From Pisaster brevispinus (taxonomy: Eukaryota > Echinodermata > Asteroidea > Forcipulatida > Asteriidae), in assembly GCA_023634235.1 (NCBI GenBank), contig JAMKCF010000013.1:62001-126000 (forward strand): a stretch of 64,000 nt of DNA. The letters run 5' to 3'. This document shows positions 33,640-49,200 of the stretch, piece by piece. The position numbers and the translations under genes were made by a program. Each line of letters opens with the position of its first letter. Position 1 is the stretch's first letter. The notes under the pieces were generated by a model, which saw only the letters and a program-made list of their open reading frames with translations, ran no database searches and was not told where the DNA came from.

Positions 33640-36600
33640 CTATATGTTTCCATACACGACGTCAACGTTCAAATACATCTGTAAGGCTTCGTAGATCAAC
33701 TTGTACTGCTCCTGAACAAATCAAAAAGGAAGGCATCAAAACAATGCATTATTTTGTTTTTCATTTGCAACTCATTCTCCAGTCCTCTGAATGAAAAATA
33801 TTTCGATCTGGTTGTACAATTGTTGTTCACAGTTATTGGCGATGACTTTGCATGCAATGACTGTGATGTCTGGCACTGACCGGCACGGCATGATAACAAT
33901 ATATCAACCCTTTAGAGATCAAAGCCTGCTCCACACAGCCCCTTTAAGATCAAGCTCACAGCACAGTTTCATAAATCTGTATAGCAGAAAATGTGGCTTA
34001 AATTTGCACCGGGATACCAGTTGCAAATTGTAATTTGGTAGGTAACCTTATTCTGGCAAGCAAAATTGGGCCACGGTCTCCGTAGGTTGCAAGGTGGATT
34101 TGAGGAACAGAGAGTACCAGTCATATAGATTAACCGCAAATGAAACAATTGTGTTGCCAAAGTAAACCATGCTCAGCATGATGCCCTAACGGTAAAGTCA
34201 GCTTACCAGTGACTGCACCAATCCATGACGTGAGACTCTGAGTTTCTTGACAGCCTGGAAGACATCTACCACATTCTCAACACCCAGTCTCTCTATGACA
34301 TTAAGGAGAGCGCAGAATGCTCCACTGGCGCCCTCACCGTCACTGTCAAACACAAAAACCATCTAAAAAATGTTTTGAGCTGTGGTTTACAGAGAAAAGC
34401 TTTTTTTCTTTTGTCTGTAGTTAAAACACAAATATTCCTATCATCTTAATACAAATTGCAAATATTCTAGTAATTTCTTCTCTGTTTATATGTTAATAAA
34501 AAAAGTACTCATGAATAAGCAATAGAAATAATTTTTGCAATTGAAATTATGCAAAGATATCAGTCATGTCTACAAACTTTTGATCAAGACTTCATCAATT
34601 GTATGGGTGAGACTGTTATGATCGTCATCTATTTACATGTAGGTTGTCGTGGCATTACATTTTGACAAGAATGTGCAAATGAGTCAACCAAAACTTGATG
34701 ACATTAAAAAAAAATTGTTAAGACTTTGCTTATTTTGAAAACTAGCGAAAGAAAATAACCAAACACCATACATGCACTGAATTGTAGTTCGGTCGTCTTT
34801 ATGTTCATGTTGCCACTCTTTAACGGCTGTGACCAACTCCACGATGGATTTTGGTGATGAAGGTACGCCACCAACAGGCCAGTTCAGTAATTGAAGGTGA
34901 CAAATCAGACGGGATTCCTGAGTTCCAATGACAAGAATGAAACAAAAACTTACAGTGTCTGTTCCTAACTTTAGTTATTGCAAGCACAGTTAGTGCTACG
35001 ACACAATGCAAATCCGTTGTAAATGCGCCTACGCACTTTCAAACTTTCTGAATTGTTTGCAAAATACACTGTTTTTGCTTATGTAATTGTCTGCTATTGA
35101 ACGATTTATGAGACTGCACCTGACCGATAGAGGTTGGACTCACTGATGCTGTGTCCTGCCCAAGTGCTCCAGGCCTGGAATCTCAACTTTGAGAGGGCAA
35201 GGTCATTTTAAACTTTTCAAAGGGCACTCATCAATGGAAAATCTTAAAGTTTAAACGAAACTTGTGTAGGGGCACCAAGGAAAAGACCTTGAGCAATATA
35301 GACTTTGACCTCCTTGGCCTCCCTGCAACTCCAGTGGTACTCTGTGGGAGTATCTCCTTCAGGAAGGCTCTAAAGGCTGTTTACCACCACACCTGAGGCC
35401 ATGTCTGAATTAGCGGCTACGGCTACTTGAACAAACATTGAAGCATTTGATACCCATAGCAACAACATTAGCAAGAGCAACAGCCACAGCCGCAATGACC
35501 AATCAGACAGTCTTAGTTTCTAGACTGTTTCTTTACTATGCAAGGTTTCAATGATTAGTTCTAGCTTTATACCTGATCGTCATCTTTTGCCAGGGATAGG
35601 TAGCGTATGGTGATGTTTGGTCCCACTTTATCAGTAGACTGTGTAGTGACTGTCAGACTGCCGTATGTTGCAGAGCCTGTCTCTGGCCAGTACTCAACAC
35701 ATGTCTGTGAGAAATAAAACAAAAAAATTACAAAAAGGGTTCTTCTCACCATCTAACCCTGTTGATGGAAAATTTACTTAGCACCAATATTAACACAATT
35801 CAGGTGTACAGTTAAAATAAGCATAACAAATCCTGGATTCACTTTTTTCATCATGCTGGTAGAAATATTACTAAGCGCCCATTTTAACACAAATCAGGTG
35901 TACGTTAAGCATAGAAAATCCTGGATTAAGTTTGTTTCAAATAAATTAAAAGTAAACAATTTACAATAAAACACAAGTAATTTTATAAAGTAAACATCTT
36001 CGTAATAAATTTTCAAAATTTATTTTCAAAAGGAACCACACAAGTGAATAATTTTCAAATTCGGTAAGTACACTTTCAACTTACAGAATCTTTTTTATTT
36101 AGTGCATTCAACATGACGATGCAAGTAGACTTGTAGTCATAGACCATCCTCCACATGTCACTGATGGTGTGGGGTAAGGGCATCTGGGTGGCAATGTACT
36201 TCCCCTTGGAACTAGGACTCTGTAAAATCACAAAGTTGGAAGACAAATTTATGATTTATGAAAGTGTAATGAGCTTTAAGGAAAACTATGTCGTTGTTTT
36301 TGGTACATACATGTTATTGTAAAAGAGATTTTGAGCATATCATGCTAATTTAGATTTACAATTAAAAAAAGCAATGGTGATTTACGGGTCTTGTTTTTTT
36401 TCAACTTTGTATTTCATATGTATTCTGGGGGATTGGTATGATGTAAACTTTAGAATCAGTGAGCTTTCAGATGAAAATATTTCTTTGGAGGATTGGTACT
36501 GGTTTGAACTTTAGAATCAGTGAGCTTTCAGAGGGAAATATTTCTCTGGAGGATTGGTACTGGTATGAACTTTAGAATCAGTGAGAGTTCACATGGAAAT

Positions 36601-37209
36601 ATTTCTCCAGATGATTGGTTTTAAAGAAGGACAACTCAAATAAGTCACCCAAGTATTCTGACTTACATTGAGGAAGCTGGCATTGATGTAGTTGTTGGAT
36701 CTGTCTTTTCCTGATGACAACAAGTGAGGTCGGAACAGATCAACTTGAACAATAAAATGTTAATCGGTGACATTACTTTCACTGTTTGGTGCTTCATCAG
36801 ATCATACAAGGAAAGCTTACACAGAGAATGCCTAGAGCTGGTTCAACCAAGCTTTAAATCAGTAACAGTGCGGTTCCAAGGTAACTTCCAATAAAGGTCA
36901 ATTCAAGGAAACAAATACAACTACAGTGTGGGACAAGTCTCTTTAAATTTAACCGAGACACTATACATTCCAACATGTGGAAATATTAATAAAAGTGATA
37001 TTTTAAGGGCTTAAACAACACATCATATTGCAGAAAAAAATTACTTGGCTGAACAATACACAAAACCTTTTTCCTGTAACGTCATTTATAAAATTAACTA
37101 AAGCCTCACCTGGTAGTTTGTCTGGAAATCTGTTTTTCTTAACATTTCCTTGTTGCTGCGCCCCTTTAAATTTGTCAGGGTTCGGAATATTGGTCACAAA
37201 GTTCAGATT
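33640..37209 (-). CDS. gene B PTP domain D2, pseudophosphatase, and C terminus
   Basis: Exons 37209-37110, 36743-36667, 36219-36085, 35704-35573, 34917-34772, 34342-34207, 33711-33640. [10 protein letters not shown] and the degraded signature C-I-D-G-E-G-A-S-G match gene A. The penultimate exon ends CTG where gene A has CAG. Ends VYGNI and TAG. Confidence 0.85.
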
Positions 37210-40200
37210 CTGTATTTAAAGACAATAAACAAATAGTGCAATCAGGGTATGTTAAGTGCTTATTTCAGATGTCATATTACTACAGTAGAGATACCGACTT
37301 CTTGCAAACAGTGAGATTTAGTACAACAATCCTTATGCCTTGTGCTACACAAGGAAAAGGACAAATTGTCTTGACATGGTTTATGGTGAAGCTTCTTGGC
37401 CAGTTTCAATATTGCATTCAGATTGAATGTCTCTGCAAAGAGTTTGTCACATAAAGATGTAACTAAGGAAAAAACAAAGAAATAACTTTTTTATGCCTGA
37501 TGCACTTATGACATCAATGAAACACTTGTCATGAAAAGTTGGTGCACAGTCTACTCAGTTTATACTGAAATACAGAACTAATTAATGAGACAAAAATGAT
37601 GAAATGAGACCGTCACCTCAAACTCTAGCTGCAGTTCTGTCTTCCCACTGCCCTTTGTGACCTTCTTCAAGGCAGTCAGCTTGGAGCGAAGCTTTTCTGG
37701 TTTAATGCTGGTGTCACCACATATAAACAAGTCAATCAAGACATCAAAGATGAACTCATACTGGGCCTGTTTGGATTGAGAAAGAACTTCACTAGCAGGC
37801 CTGGTATTTCATCTTTGAGAGGGCAAGGTCAATTTCATTTTGCAAACGACACTTCCATTGTAAAAAGCTTAAAGTCTTCAGGAAACTTTGGAAAGAGCAC
37901 CATGGCCAAGACCAGGGCCATGACCTCTGTGTAACTCCAGGCCTGTAGTATAGTCGGTGGTCTAGATGCCCATTGTCAAGAGGTGCGTTCTGCGTTATGC
38001 AAAAGGGTCAGTAGGAAGCTTTGAACAGCTTCTGAAAATTAAGTAACAAGCTTTCAACGTTTTGGCTTTTGGACATTGTGCTACGAAACTTTAAAAACTT
38101 CACAGTGAAATAAAACACGAAGTGTTTAATACCATACTGATGTTTGTTAACTAAACCTTATGTTAAGTTCATATGCGTTTTATCATCGTCCACCAAATTG
38201 TTGTTTACTTTTTGTAAGCTTTCTCCGATGCGATTGTTTTATTTCTAACTTTTATAGGTACTATTTAATAAGACAATGGACAGAACTTGTACAAATGACC
38301 TAAAATAACTTAATGTATCTAATTTACCGATGTTTGAATCATCTTCATCCGTTTGTCTCTCATGCCACAAGCAAAGTTCCAGATATCAACTCGAACTTCT
38401 CCCTTGGCCTGGTCCAACATGGCGTCCAAAACCAAAAACACCCCGGTGCGGCTGATTCCAGCACTACAAAGTAACATAAACAATTATGGCACGAACATCG
38501 CATGATACCAAAATAGAGACTTAAAATTCTGATCAGTCTGGGGAAGAACACATGATAAACTACCCAACAAAAGGATCAAACAATACTATGCAGGCTAGGG
38601 ACAACAAAAGGAATCATGTTATCCAACACATAAAAAGACAGGAACTGGAAAAAGACATTATGAAGAAAAAAAATGAGGGAGAGGAAGACGGATCAAGTTC
38701 GTCAATCTGGAAGGATTAAATTAAACCAATATCAGACAGGATTTAAACAGATGGCTATAAGTTGACTTAGAAATATCGGCAGGGGACAAATTACAGCAGA
38801 TGTGACGTGGACTAGTGTCCCACAATCTCTGAAGACGAGGGGACGGGAAGTGAATTAATACGTCTGTGAGAGCACACAGATGGCAGAACGTGAGCGTGTC
38901 AAGATGACGAGGGTAACGAAAAAACAGAAAACATCTTCGTATCCCCATGCACGAGGCCAAAAAGAATGAGCGTGTCAAGATGAAGAGGCTTGTGATGACA
39001 AATGTTGTTTCTAAGAGATTCAGACTCGGAGCTTTCTCAAACTGTGTAAACACTGAGTAAATCCAACATAAAGAAATCTGCTTGTGCTAATTTGTTCATC
39101 AACTTATGCTTGCTCAAAGTCTTGTTTTTACATTTGTGTTTGAAACAAACTCATTTGATTTTGGGTTGAACAAAGAAGTTGACTAGAGCATGTGACCTCT
39201 GGACTAACATGCCGGTGCTCTATGAACTAAGCTATCTAGTCCTTATGTCCGTGGTCTCCCCCATCAGTTTCTCTTGTGGTTTGAAACAACCCTATTTAAG
39301 CTATACTAATGGCGTGCAAACACAAAAATACCAACCTGCAATGAATGATCATCGGACCAGCATTCTTGGGGTTGTACTCCTTTACCGTTTTGACAAAATT
39401 CACCACTTTGATGGGATCTTGGGGCAAGCCCGTATGAGGCCATGTTATGAAATGATACTGACGAACGTGTCTGGTCCAATCATCCTAGGGTGTTATAAAA
39501 AAAAATTTTGAGAGTTACTAAACGTTTCTTTAAGGCTATATTAAAACAAAAACAAGATAATGTCTACTTAGCAAAGTTTGTTTGGGTTGGCTTCAACGTA
39601 AATAAGCAATTTACTTCATTACCTGCAATTTCAGATTTATCGTAAAATCTCGGACGACGTAATCTTCATGGGTTTCTTCCGTTTTCAAAGTGACAACATA
39701 ATCACCATAGCATGCTGTTTTGTCTGGCCAATACTTCTCACATTTTTCCTGGAATAATTTTAAAATGGAATAAAGCAAACACCGAAAAAAAGAAATCAAA
39801 GTTAAATATGTCTTCTTCAAGTTGGTCACAAATTGAACAATGCAGCTTGAATTACCTTGACTCCTTCTTGTAGGTTTGTGAGCATGACAATCTTAGCGGT
39901 ATTCTCCTGCCATATCATCCTCCACATGTCACAAACGGAAGCCTTGGTTGGACCTAAAATTGTGATATATAAATTATTATGAGATGTACAGTGAAAAGGG
40001 TTTTAAACCACTGAATAAATCCAGTTATGATCAATAATTATTTTACATTTCTGGTAATGAAACCATGGATGCCCTTAAAGTGAATTTAGTCATTGTAGCC
40101 AGAAACACCCCGGGGGTTAACCTTTACTCTTCAGATATAAGTGTCCTGGGTTGCTTTCATGCACACCAATCCCAGTACACGGGACTTACAACTTCATGTC

Positions 40201-43200
40201 CCATTCGAAGAACACATGAATTATGGTAGAGAATCTTGCCCAAGACACAAATGCCAAAACCAGGGTTTGAACCCACACTAGAGCGTGAGTCCGATGCTCT
40301 AATCCGCTCGGCCACGACACGCCACAAATATGGAAACATTATTTGCCAAAGTTTTCAGTTTTGATACCTTTTTGTAGTTTAAAGCTCCAAGATAAGTTGC
40401 AAAAGTTTGTTAATAATTGACTCACCTTGGCTGGCTATGTACATGTTCGGTTCTCTCAAACCCTGTAATAGTGAGCAGAAGAGCAAAAAAACAGGTTACA
40501 TTATGTCTGCATTTTAACAGATATCGTCAAAAACTGTCTTATATCGTTTTTTGGGGGGTTGGTTATTGGACTGAAAACAAAGCGTCTTAAAGTTAATCCA
40601 CCATACTTGGTTTAAGTTCACTACTGCTCAGGGGAGTTTCCCGCCTTTTCCAGTTCTTTCTCAAACTTAGAGTGGTCCATCATGGATTCTTTACAGGCAA
40701 TTACAGGGACCACTCAGAACAGAAACAGATCATTAGGATTAACTTACATCCATGTAACTTGCGTTCACATAATCCGAGTCTGGTTGATTTGGTAGTTTCT
40801 CAAGCACAACGCGAGAAAAATCATCTGTGGTAGAATCAAATCAATGCAAGACCATGAAATTGAAATATTGTCTAGTTATCTGATCTGATACTAACCTTAT
40901 CCCGAGGCAACGTGAGTGGAAGATGAAAAAGGGGTGGACAGAGGAAGAGATAGGAAGAAAACATCAAAGAGTGGACAAAACTAGAGTTTGCCGACTCACA
41001 GAGGGCAGTGGAGGACAGAGAGGCATGGAGGAAGATTGTTACCAACAGAGGGCTTTAAAGGACAAAGAGGCATGGAGAAAGAGTGTTGTGAAGTCATCAG
41101 TGGCGCCCACGTCATTTAACGTGTTAACACCTCATCTGGCATGAAGTTGTTGACGGAGAGAGCATTTCAGATTATAATGTAAAGACAAGTTATGCAATAC
41201 AAACAAAAATCGTTAAACTCACAAGGAATGATGTTAGCATAACGGTTCTTGTCCTTGTTCTTGTCATCTTTTCCTCTTTTACATGAATGATGGTCGGCAT
41301 CGGGCAAACTCTAAACATTGAAAATAAATTGTAAAAAAAAGGAAACAGCTTGATATTCCTAATTACATGGAGGCAATAGCTCTTCGTAGGTCCTACTGAT
41401 GACATCACCACTTTACAGAAGAATGGGAAACCATTGTGTCTCTGTCGGAATTGCAGTACCCAGCTTACAGCACTTCAGCAATGCCCTAAACAAACCTTGA
41501 CATCATCAGTACAGGGGTCTATTAGAGCCACATAGACCCATTGAAGAGCCACTTACATCTGGCAGTTAACACATAAATTAGCTTATCACATAAACATTTT
41601 GCTCAGCATAATCGTTAGCGTGTGCCCAGGCAGTCAAGTGCACCGGGCTCAATTTTTGGGGTAATAATAAAGGATACTTTTAGGGACATTCTTGGTGTAA
41701 AAAAGCGCACAATAAATTCACATCTTGTTATTATTACAGAACCATCATCATCATGACTCACCTCATAGTCAAACAGAAACCCATTGCCTTCTTTGTACGT
41801 TTCCTCCTTCTTCTTGCTGACATAATCTTTGAACTCTGACAAAGGAATCGGAAAAGGAGCCGTAAACTGCTTCTTCTTGTTAACCTGCTTTGGTCTGGCT
41901 GGTGCAGTGGCTGGTGCAGCAGCTGGTGCAGTGGCTGGTGGGGTTCCAGTAACGACTTCATAGGCAGCATCATCATATGGATTTTCTAGTCCTGCAGAAA
42001 GTTGTTTTTTGCTTGCTTGCACTCGAGCTGATAAAACAAATAAAACATTCAAGAAATGTTTCGCTTTGATGTTGTCAACAAAAATAGTGTGCAGAATTTG
42101 TTTATAATGTATGTTTTAATTATTTTACTTTATTTTACTTATTTTATTTTCTGTTGTAGTTTAGATGCTCACATCTCAGTGTTTCGTAAAATAAAGCCCT
42201 AACATGACCTTTTTGTTATTAAACTCGCTGCACTTCTGCCGTTGACGGCATTTCAAAATGACACTTTTGCCGTTGATGACATGTCAAAATGAAAAACTAT
42301 TACGTCGTCGTAAAGTGTTGCTTTGCATGCCAAAAAAATAGCTTCACACAAAACAGGTTTCCCATGAATAAAATTTTCTCGATGAATAATGTGAGAGAGC
42401 TTTCTCTGAATTTTACTGAAAAGCAGCAGAGAAAGATGTTTACAATTTTAAATTTTACAATTAAACACTGCCATAATCTCATATGATCTAAAACTTATTG
42501 TTGTCATTGACAAAAAAAAGTTATCATATAGATGAGCATTGTCAACTACACATCTCACCTTACCAAGGTTTCATATTAATTATCAGTTAATACAAATCGT
42601 ATGGATAGAACTTAAACAAACAATGTAAAAAAAGCAGTGGCAACAAGTACAACTTTTTGGGGGCACGTGTGTACCTTGGAGAACTGTGTTCACACTAAAC
42701 TGAATATTTTGTTTTAAAAATCAAATTAAATTCGACAAAAGCAAGCAATAGATAGGAACTGTGTTCTTTGTTTGTGATTGACACACAAGGATTACAGTCA
42801 TTGCTGAGGGAAAATGTCTGAAAATAGGATCCAAAATGAACAAGATGTTAAAGTAGCGACATTTCAACATTTTAGCAATTCCTGGAGTTCTACGTTTCAA
42901 GGAGCTTCTGTATGGGAGCAACACTCATCAGCACTACATACAGAAGCTTTGTGAATCAATGAGCAGGATTTCTTTGTAGTAACAGAAAATGACTGCTATG
43001 TTTTTCGTCAGGCATACAAAGGCTGGAAATCAGATTAAAGTGTGAAACTTAACTCGTTCTTGTAGTCAAATCTACACCTTATTTTGTTTACAAGACAGGT
43101 TTCCTTAAGCTTTCGAGCTCATCAATAAAGTTCACTTATAAGGCATACTTGCTTTCATTACCGTAAATATAGAATACTTATAACAGGGTGGTTAGTTATG

Positions 43201-46200
43201 ACCTACCATTTGCAGCGTTGAAATGTCTACGGTCCCCTGAGCTGTGGTTAAGCCTTTTATTTCTCCTGTCAAAGGTACAGTTACCAGAAATACACAAAAA
43301 ACATTACCACCCACTAAACAACGGTTAATAGCAGTTATTGGTTCATTCATTCTTTCATTCATTCATTCCGAAATGGTTTGTCACTACCATGTTTGTCGAA
43401 AACACAAGCTGAATTGTATGAGTTACAGTAAAAACAGTAGACTGCTTAACTTGTTGAAAGCAGCTCTACGATGTTGGGCCCCTATTTCATGAAGCTGCTT
43501 GAGCACAAGTGTTTGCTAAGCACCACAACATTATGCTTAGCAGACTAAGGTTACTAGTCAAAATGGCCCTCATGTACCCTCTGTAACTGACTGACATCAT
43601 GCTAATTTCTGCTTAGTAAATCATTGTTAGGCAACATTTTTGGCCCATTTTCCCTGTCATTATCACGTAACTAAATTGTGACAATAAAAATTACCTTTTT
43701 TTGAAGATCAAAGCAGCTATAATACAAATCAAGACAAGCAGCATCAATGGAACCACAATCGCAGCTACCGGTGGGCTTGCACTTTGTGGCACTGCCGAAC
43801 AAAGATTATATTGTTTGAGTTTTGAAACAAAGCGATTTTTTTTTCTTGTAATTGTTTTTATGTTCATGCTAACATCATCGACATTTAAAGAAAGATAATG
43901 ATGTGTTAAATTTGTATGTAAAATTTATGACATTGACAAATAATTAGTCCAGGATTTCAGTTTTAGTCAAAAGCCAGCTGCTCAATTCATTGTGAGTTTT
44001 TCCAATCGAGACAAACAATTTTAATTGTTTCTGAAACTTGGACAATAATGTGACTCATAATGTTACCTTATTACTACATGATATTTACTCTTGTGGCGAA
44101 TGATAGTGAATGGAAACGGCCAGATTTCAACGAGGGATTACACTCAGTGATAATTTGCACCAACAAAAAGCATTCATTTTATTATTTGTTTTTTAACTCA
44201 TAACTCATGACCCTTGTCATTTGAAGAAGAAAAAACACAATAAATACAAAGCAGGCATAGAAACTTTGTCCACCCACACTCTGAAAATTCTAAAAACACC
44301 TAGTAAACAAGTTTTCATTCAAGGCCAAAGTAGTTTATGATAATTTTTTTACAAACTTGGACAATAATGTGACTCATAATTCTACCTTGTTACTATATTA
44401 TATTTACTAATGTGGCGAAGCTGAGTGAATTGAAAAAGCCGGATTTTTCCGAGGGACTAGACTCAGTGATAATTTGAAAAAACATTCAACATTTGTTTTA
44501 TAACTCACCCAAAGATCCTTGTCATTTAAAATTGTTTTCACAATAAATACAAAACAGACATGGAAACTCGTCTACCCCACCCTCTCAAAATTCGAAAAAA
44601 CTCCTAGTAAACAACGTTGATGACTCCATGTAGACAAGCACCGCCCTTGTCAGCCGTGACACATTTACCTTTGACCTTGCCTCTTTTGGACAAACAAGTG
44701 GAGAATGATTGCGTTTTTGGAAATGACGCTATACGAAGCGTCCAAAGTGTCCTATAATTCAATGTAGGACTCCCATAATAAGTTTTGTTGTGTCGCAGCA
44801 GTTTTCATAGTAAAATAAAGGATGTCACGTGACGGGTGTTCCACCAATCAAATGACAAGGATCGGTGAGTCCTATGTAATCGACATGATGCATTAAGTGC
44901 ATTTTGTCTGGTATCCTAGGAATGATAGCTTTTATTCTCATTTCACATAAAAGAACCATACTTTTTTTTGCTTCCTGCCTCAGTTTGAATAGCCTGAGTA
45001 GCAAAATTGTCACAATCTGACCAAGATGAGTTATTAAGCAGTAAATTACCTTGAACTCTGAATGGCTCACTCCACTTAACGGCATAAATCTATAATAAAA
45101 AAATTTAAAATGAAGAGAGATGAACATCACATTTTTTAGCTTGGATCAAACTGATGTTTATATGAAACCCAGCAAGTCATATTACCAGACATTATTCAAA
45201 TCCATTTCGCAAATGGCTTATTGGCAATCATAGCATAGAGTTACAGCCGCATGTTGCGTAGGTGCAAGGGATTGTTTGTAAAAAAAATAATTTTTAAACA
45301 CAAGAGATAAAAGGCTCACCGATTGAGAAATCCTACTGACTGATCCAAGGTAGATGTCATACTGAGTGTTGCTTTCCAGGGGTTTGTTTTCATTACTTCC
45401 CTGTGTTTCTCCGTCACCCACAGTGAATGTTGCAGGGAGATCCTTCTTAGGTAATTCTGCTGCTACATAATCAAGAGTTGGTCCAGTGGATCGTTGATAC
45501 CTCGATCCCCTGGTGTCCCTTCTAGGAACTGTCTTAACCTGCCGTACACCAACTTGCAGCCCTCTACACAACACACAAAAATGGTCATTGAGGAAGTAGT
45601 AACATTTCTGATTTCATTGGTTCAAGAACAATGTTGATACTTTCGTGAGCAAGTTAATTTCTTTCAATACCACACAGATGCAAATTTTAAAACTGAACAA
45701 TATGGATCACTTAACAGCACAAGATGAATAAGGCAATGGTGAATGTTGGTGGAGGGTGTTCTATCGATTGACTTTAAGAATTGAAATTTGAAATGCTTGT
45801 CAATCTAAGTAACACAAAACAATTTTGCTGAAAAGGGCTAATCAAGAGGTTATTATTTGACTCTTAAAAGTTATCCAGGTCTTGGATGTTACAGGGTTAA
45901 CATTGTTAGCATTACTTCAACTTACGTAATGTACTTTGACGAAGACGGAAGATTCAAAGCTATGGTGACTGTAGAAGAAGTCAAACCTGAGATATCTTTT
46001 TGGAATAGCTTGGTTGGAGCGGGAATATCTGTAAAGATCAAAGAAAAAAGTACCTTGGGAACATTCTCTATCCGAAGAATCATAAGACAGCATCTCAAAT
46101 GTCAGAATGGCTGGAAAGTTCTAATTGGATCAGTTAAGTATTCCAGCAGGTGTACATTGACCAGTCCATTTGACTGCCAGAGCGATCCGTTGGAACTTTT

Positions 46201-49200
46201 TTTTTTGATCGGTTACGTATTCCAGCAGGGGTAGGACTCCATAAATTAATTTCAACTATATTATGATAATTGAATCCTATGTCACACAATACCTGTCTCA
46301 ACCGCAGTAAATGCCTCTAGTACTGCTTTCTCTCCAACACCAACTCTGTTGAAACCTTTCAGTCGGAAATCATATTTTGTGGATGGTTCTAAACCACTAA
46401 TGTTATGATGCAAATCTGATGATTCTATTATATCGACCGTTTCGAATGAGTAAGTTGGACTAAAGTCAGTATCATAAGGCTTCTCCAGCGCCCTGTATGA
46501 AAGCTGTACATTATTATGGGGAAATAAAAAGACACTGATAATTACTACATGTAAACTTTTACACTTGACATCGCTACAAGAAAATTTAAGTGCAGTTTCA
46601 AATAGTGAAATCTTGAATAATTGGATTGACATAAATAAACTGTTTTTATCTAAACAATCTGTTATAAAAACTCACTCTATATTTAGTTATAACACCACTT
46701 CTTTGCCCACAGGGTATTTCACTCCAGCTAACTGCCACACTATGCTTCGTTGTTGAAGTACTCTTGAAATCAGTTGGATATCCTGTTGGCTCTAAAAGAG
46801 TAATTTAAACACAACACATTCAGTTACTTTTTACATCCTTATGCTCAAAATGTAATATTTGGGATTTTTCACGATGATGACTAGAAAGTATTTGAAGGGG
46901 TCTGTCGATCTATCTAAACCTGACCATTTCTTCAACAACTTCTCTCTACATAGATATCTTCAGACCTATGGGTCACAGCAGCAGTCACTTTGTAGGGTGC
47001 CTTGGTTTCATTACCAGAAAGATTACGAATAAAATGAACATAGAACAAATGAACAGCACGTTACTCTCTCCTTTTACTAAGGGTAGTTTACATGCAACCA
47101 ATCCCAAGCAATCTCCAATGAAAACCCAATTCACCCTCAAACGTCCATTTCATTTTTCTTGGAGATATTACCATCTTTTAGAAAAAACGGCTCTAATTGC
47201 TTCCGAAGTGTTCCTTTTGCAGGCAATGGAATTTGTTACCTCTAATTACTTCGAAAGTAACCCAGTGTGACACGGGCCTTAGTTACATTACACACGTGCA
47301 CAAGTTGTAGCTACACCCAACTACAAATCTGGCACACGTTGCCAGCTTTTACCTTTAAAAACTCATCTCATCATAAAAAGGAATTTCTTATGGCAAAAAT
47401 CATAATTCAGACAAGTCCACGAGTCTTCACAAAGCACATGTCAGCTAAGTTAAAAGACTAAACTGTTGTTATATATTAAAGCCTCAAAAAAAACTAGCTC
47501 AATTCACTGCCTAAAATAGGCTTCTTGTAATCAGTAAGAACCAACATTTTGAAAGACTATCATGTTGTATTTTCCACCTTTTGGTAACCCCTGGTTAGAT
47601 TTCAAAGAGCTTTCAGGGAACATCCTCAGAGAACAGTATCGCTAGAGAAGTCAATCAGCAGACCATGAATTCTCATGAATTCTTATCAAAACTAACTGTT
47701 TTTATCTTCACCAGGCAGATATAAAGAAGCCTGAATTCAGTTAAAAGACTGAAAGTTCTCATTCATTGCTGTAGATACTCCCCTCAGGAACTTACCTTTT
47801 TCAGGTGTTGTGTGTTCGATATATTTCTCAATCTGAGGTTCCCCAAGTCCTGCCTCATTCCTGGCAAGAACACGTACCTTGTAGATTGAATTGGGTAATA
47901 AACCAGGATGTGATAGACTAGACTGTCTCATTGTTGTGTTGTGTAGAGTTTCAAATTCCCCATCCACCTCTTGGCAAAGATCTCTCTGAATCAGTTGATA
48001 CTGTACCGCATAATCAATAACAGGACACTTGTTTTGAGGAGCTTCCCATGTAATGGTTCTGCTGACTTGATAGATCACTGAAACAGGAACTGGAACAAAA
48101 CATGTAAATTGCAATAAATTCCTTTACGAAATTATAAAAATGGTACAAAATTAACACTTTCATAATTTTGCAAATGTCCTGCAAAAACCTTGGCAAGTCT
48201 TGTGTCCTGGCCAAATGGTCAAGCACACTGGACTCAAGCTGTGGTATTTCTGACCAGTAGAGTGTGGGTTCGAATCCCGGTCATGACGTGTGTCCGTAAG
48301 GAAGACACTTAGCCATTGCACGTAAAAGAACCCAGTTATGCTTATTGTTAAGAGAAGGGGGTTCGCCCGAGTGTTTTCTGGTATGGTTGGCTGCAGATTG
48401 CAGATTGCAGAAAACATTGGGTCTTATAATTCAAGCATAGCTCCGCATATCTTGTAGAAAAACATACGGAGTGCTTTTAGATGCCCTCGAGTGTGATAAA
48501 GCAGTAGATAAGAACTGTGCATTATTGGTGTTACCATTAAGAGTCAGTAATTTTTGCAGTCAGTGGCGTAACCAGATGATTTTCTTTTTGGGAGCGAATC
48601 GTTTAATCGTACCTTTTATTGGTGTTTATGTTTTATATCTCACTTGGGTGGAGCAAGGGTTTTGAGCCCTGCCCCCTCCTCCCCCCTTCCTAGTTACGCC
48701 ATTGAATACAAGACGGACAGCAACTACTTCGGATTGTTAAAATGTTCACGTATTCTCAAAAACCATGAAATGTCAATGTAAACTATTAGATTCCTATTAA
48801 ACAACTGTTATTTTCATTGCTTTTATACTAGACTTCCACCTTTTGATGGACTTAATGTTTTCCTTTGTAGGGGTCTTGCGATAGTAAATGGTAAATGGTA
48901 ACTTAAACTTCTTGCCGCCAAATGAAATTAATGTTTAAATTGTAGATAACTGATATAATTTTGAAGGTTGAAAAAACATTAGACTCAATGCTGTTCGCTA
49001 ATCTTACCGTAACACATACTGCAGTTTGGATTAATGCCAATCTGACCATACGGACAAGAGTCTGCAAAACAAAAGTTGTATAAGAAATATAATGTATTAG
49101 TTAAAAATAAAAAGCAAACAAACAAATAAACAAAACTAATTACAAATATCGGCTGCAACAACAATAATATTATTACTTAAGTTCTTTATTTTCAGGTAAT

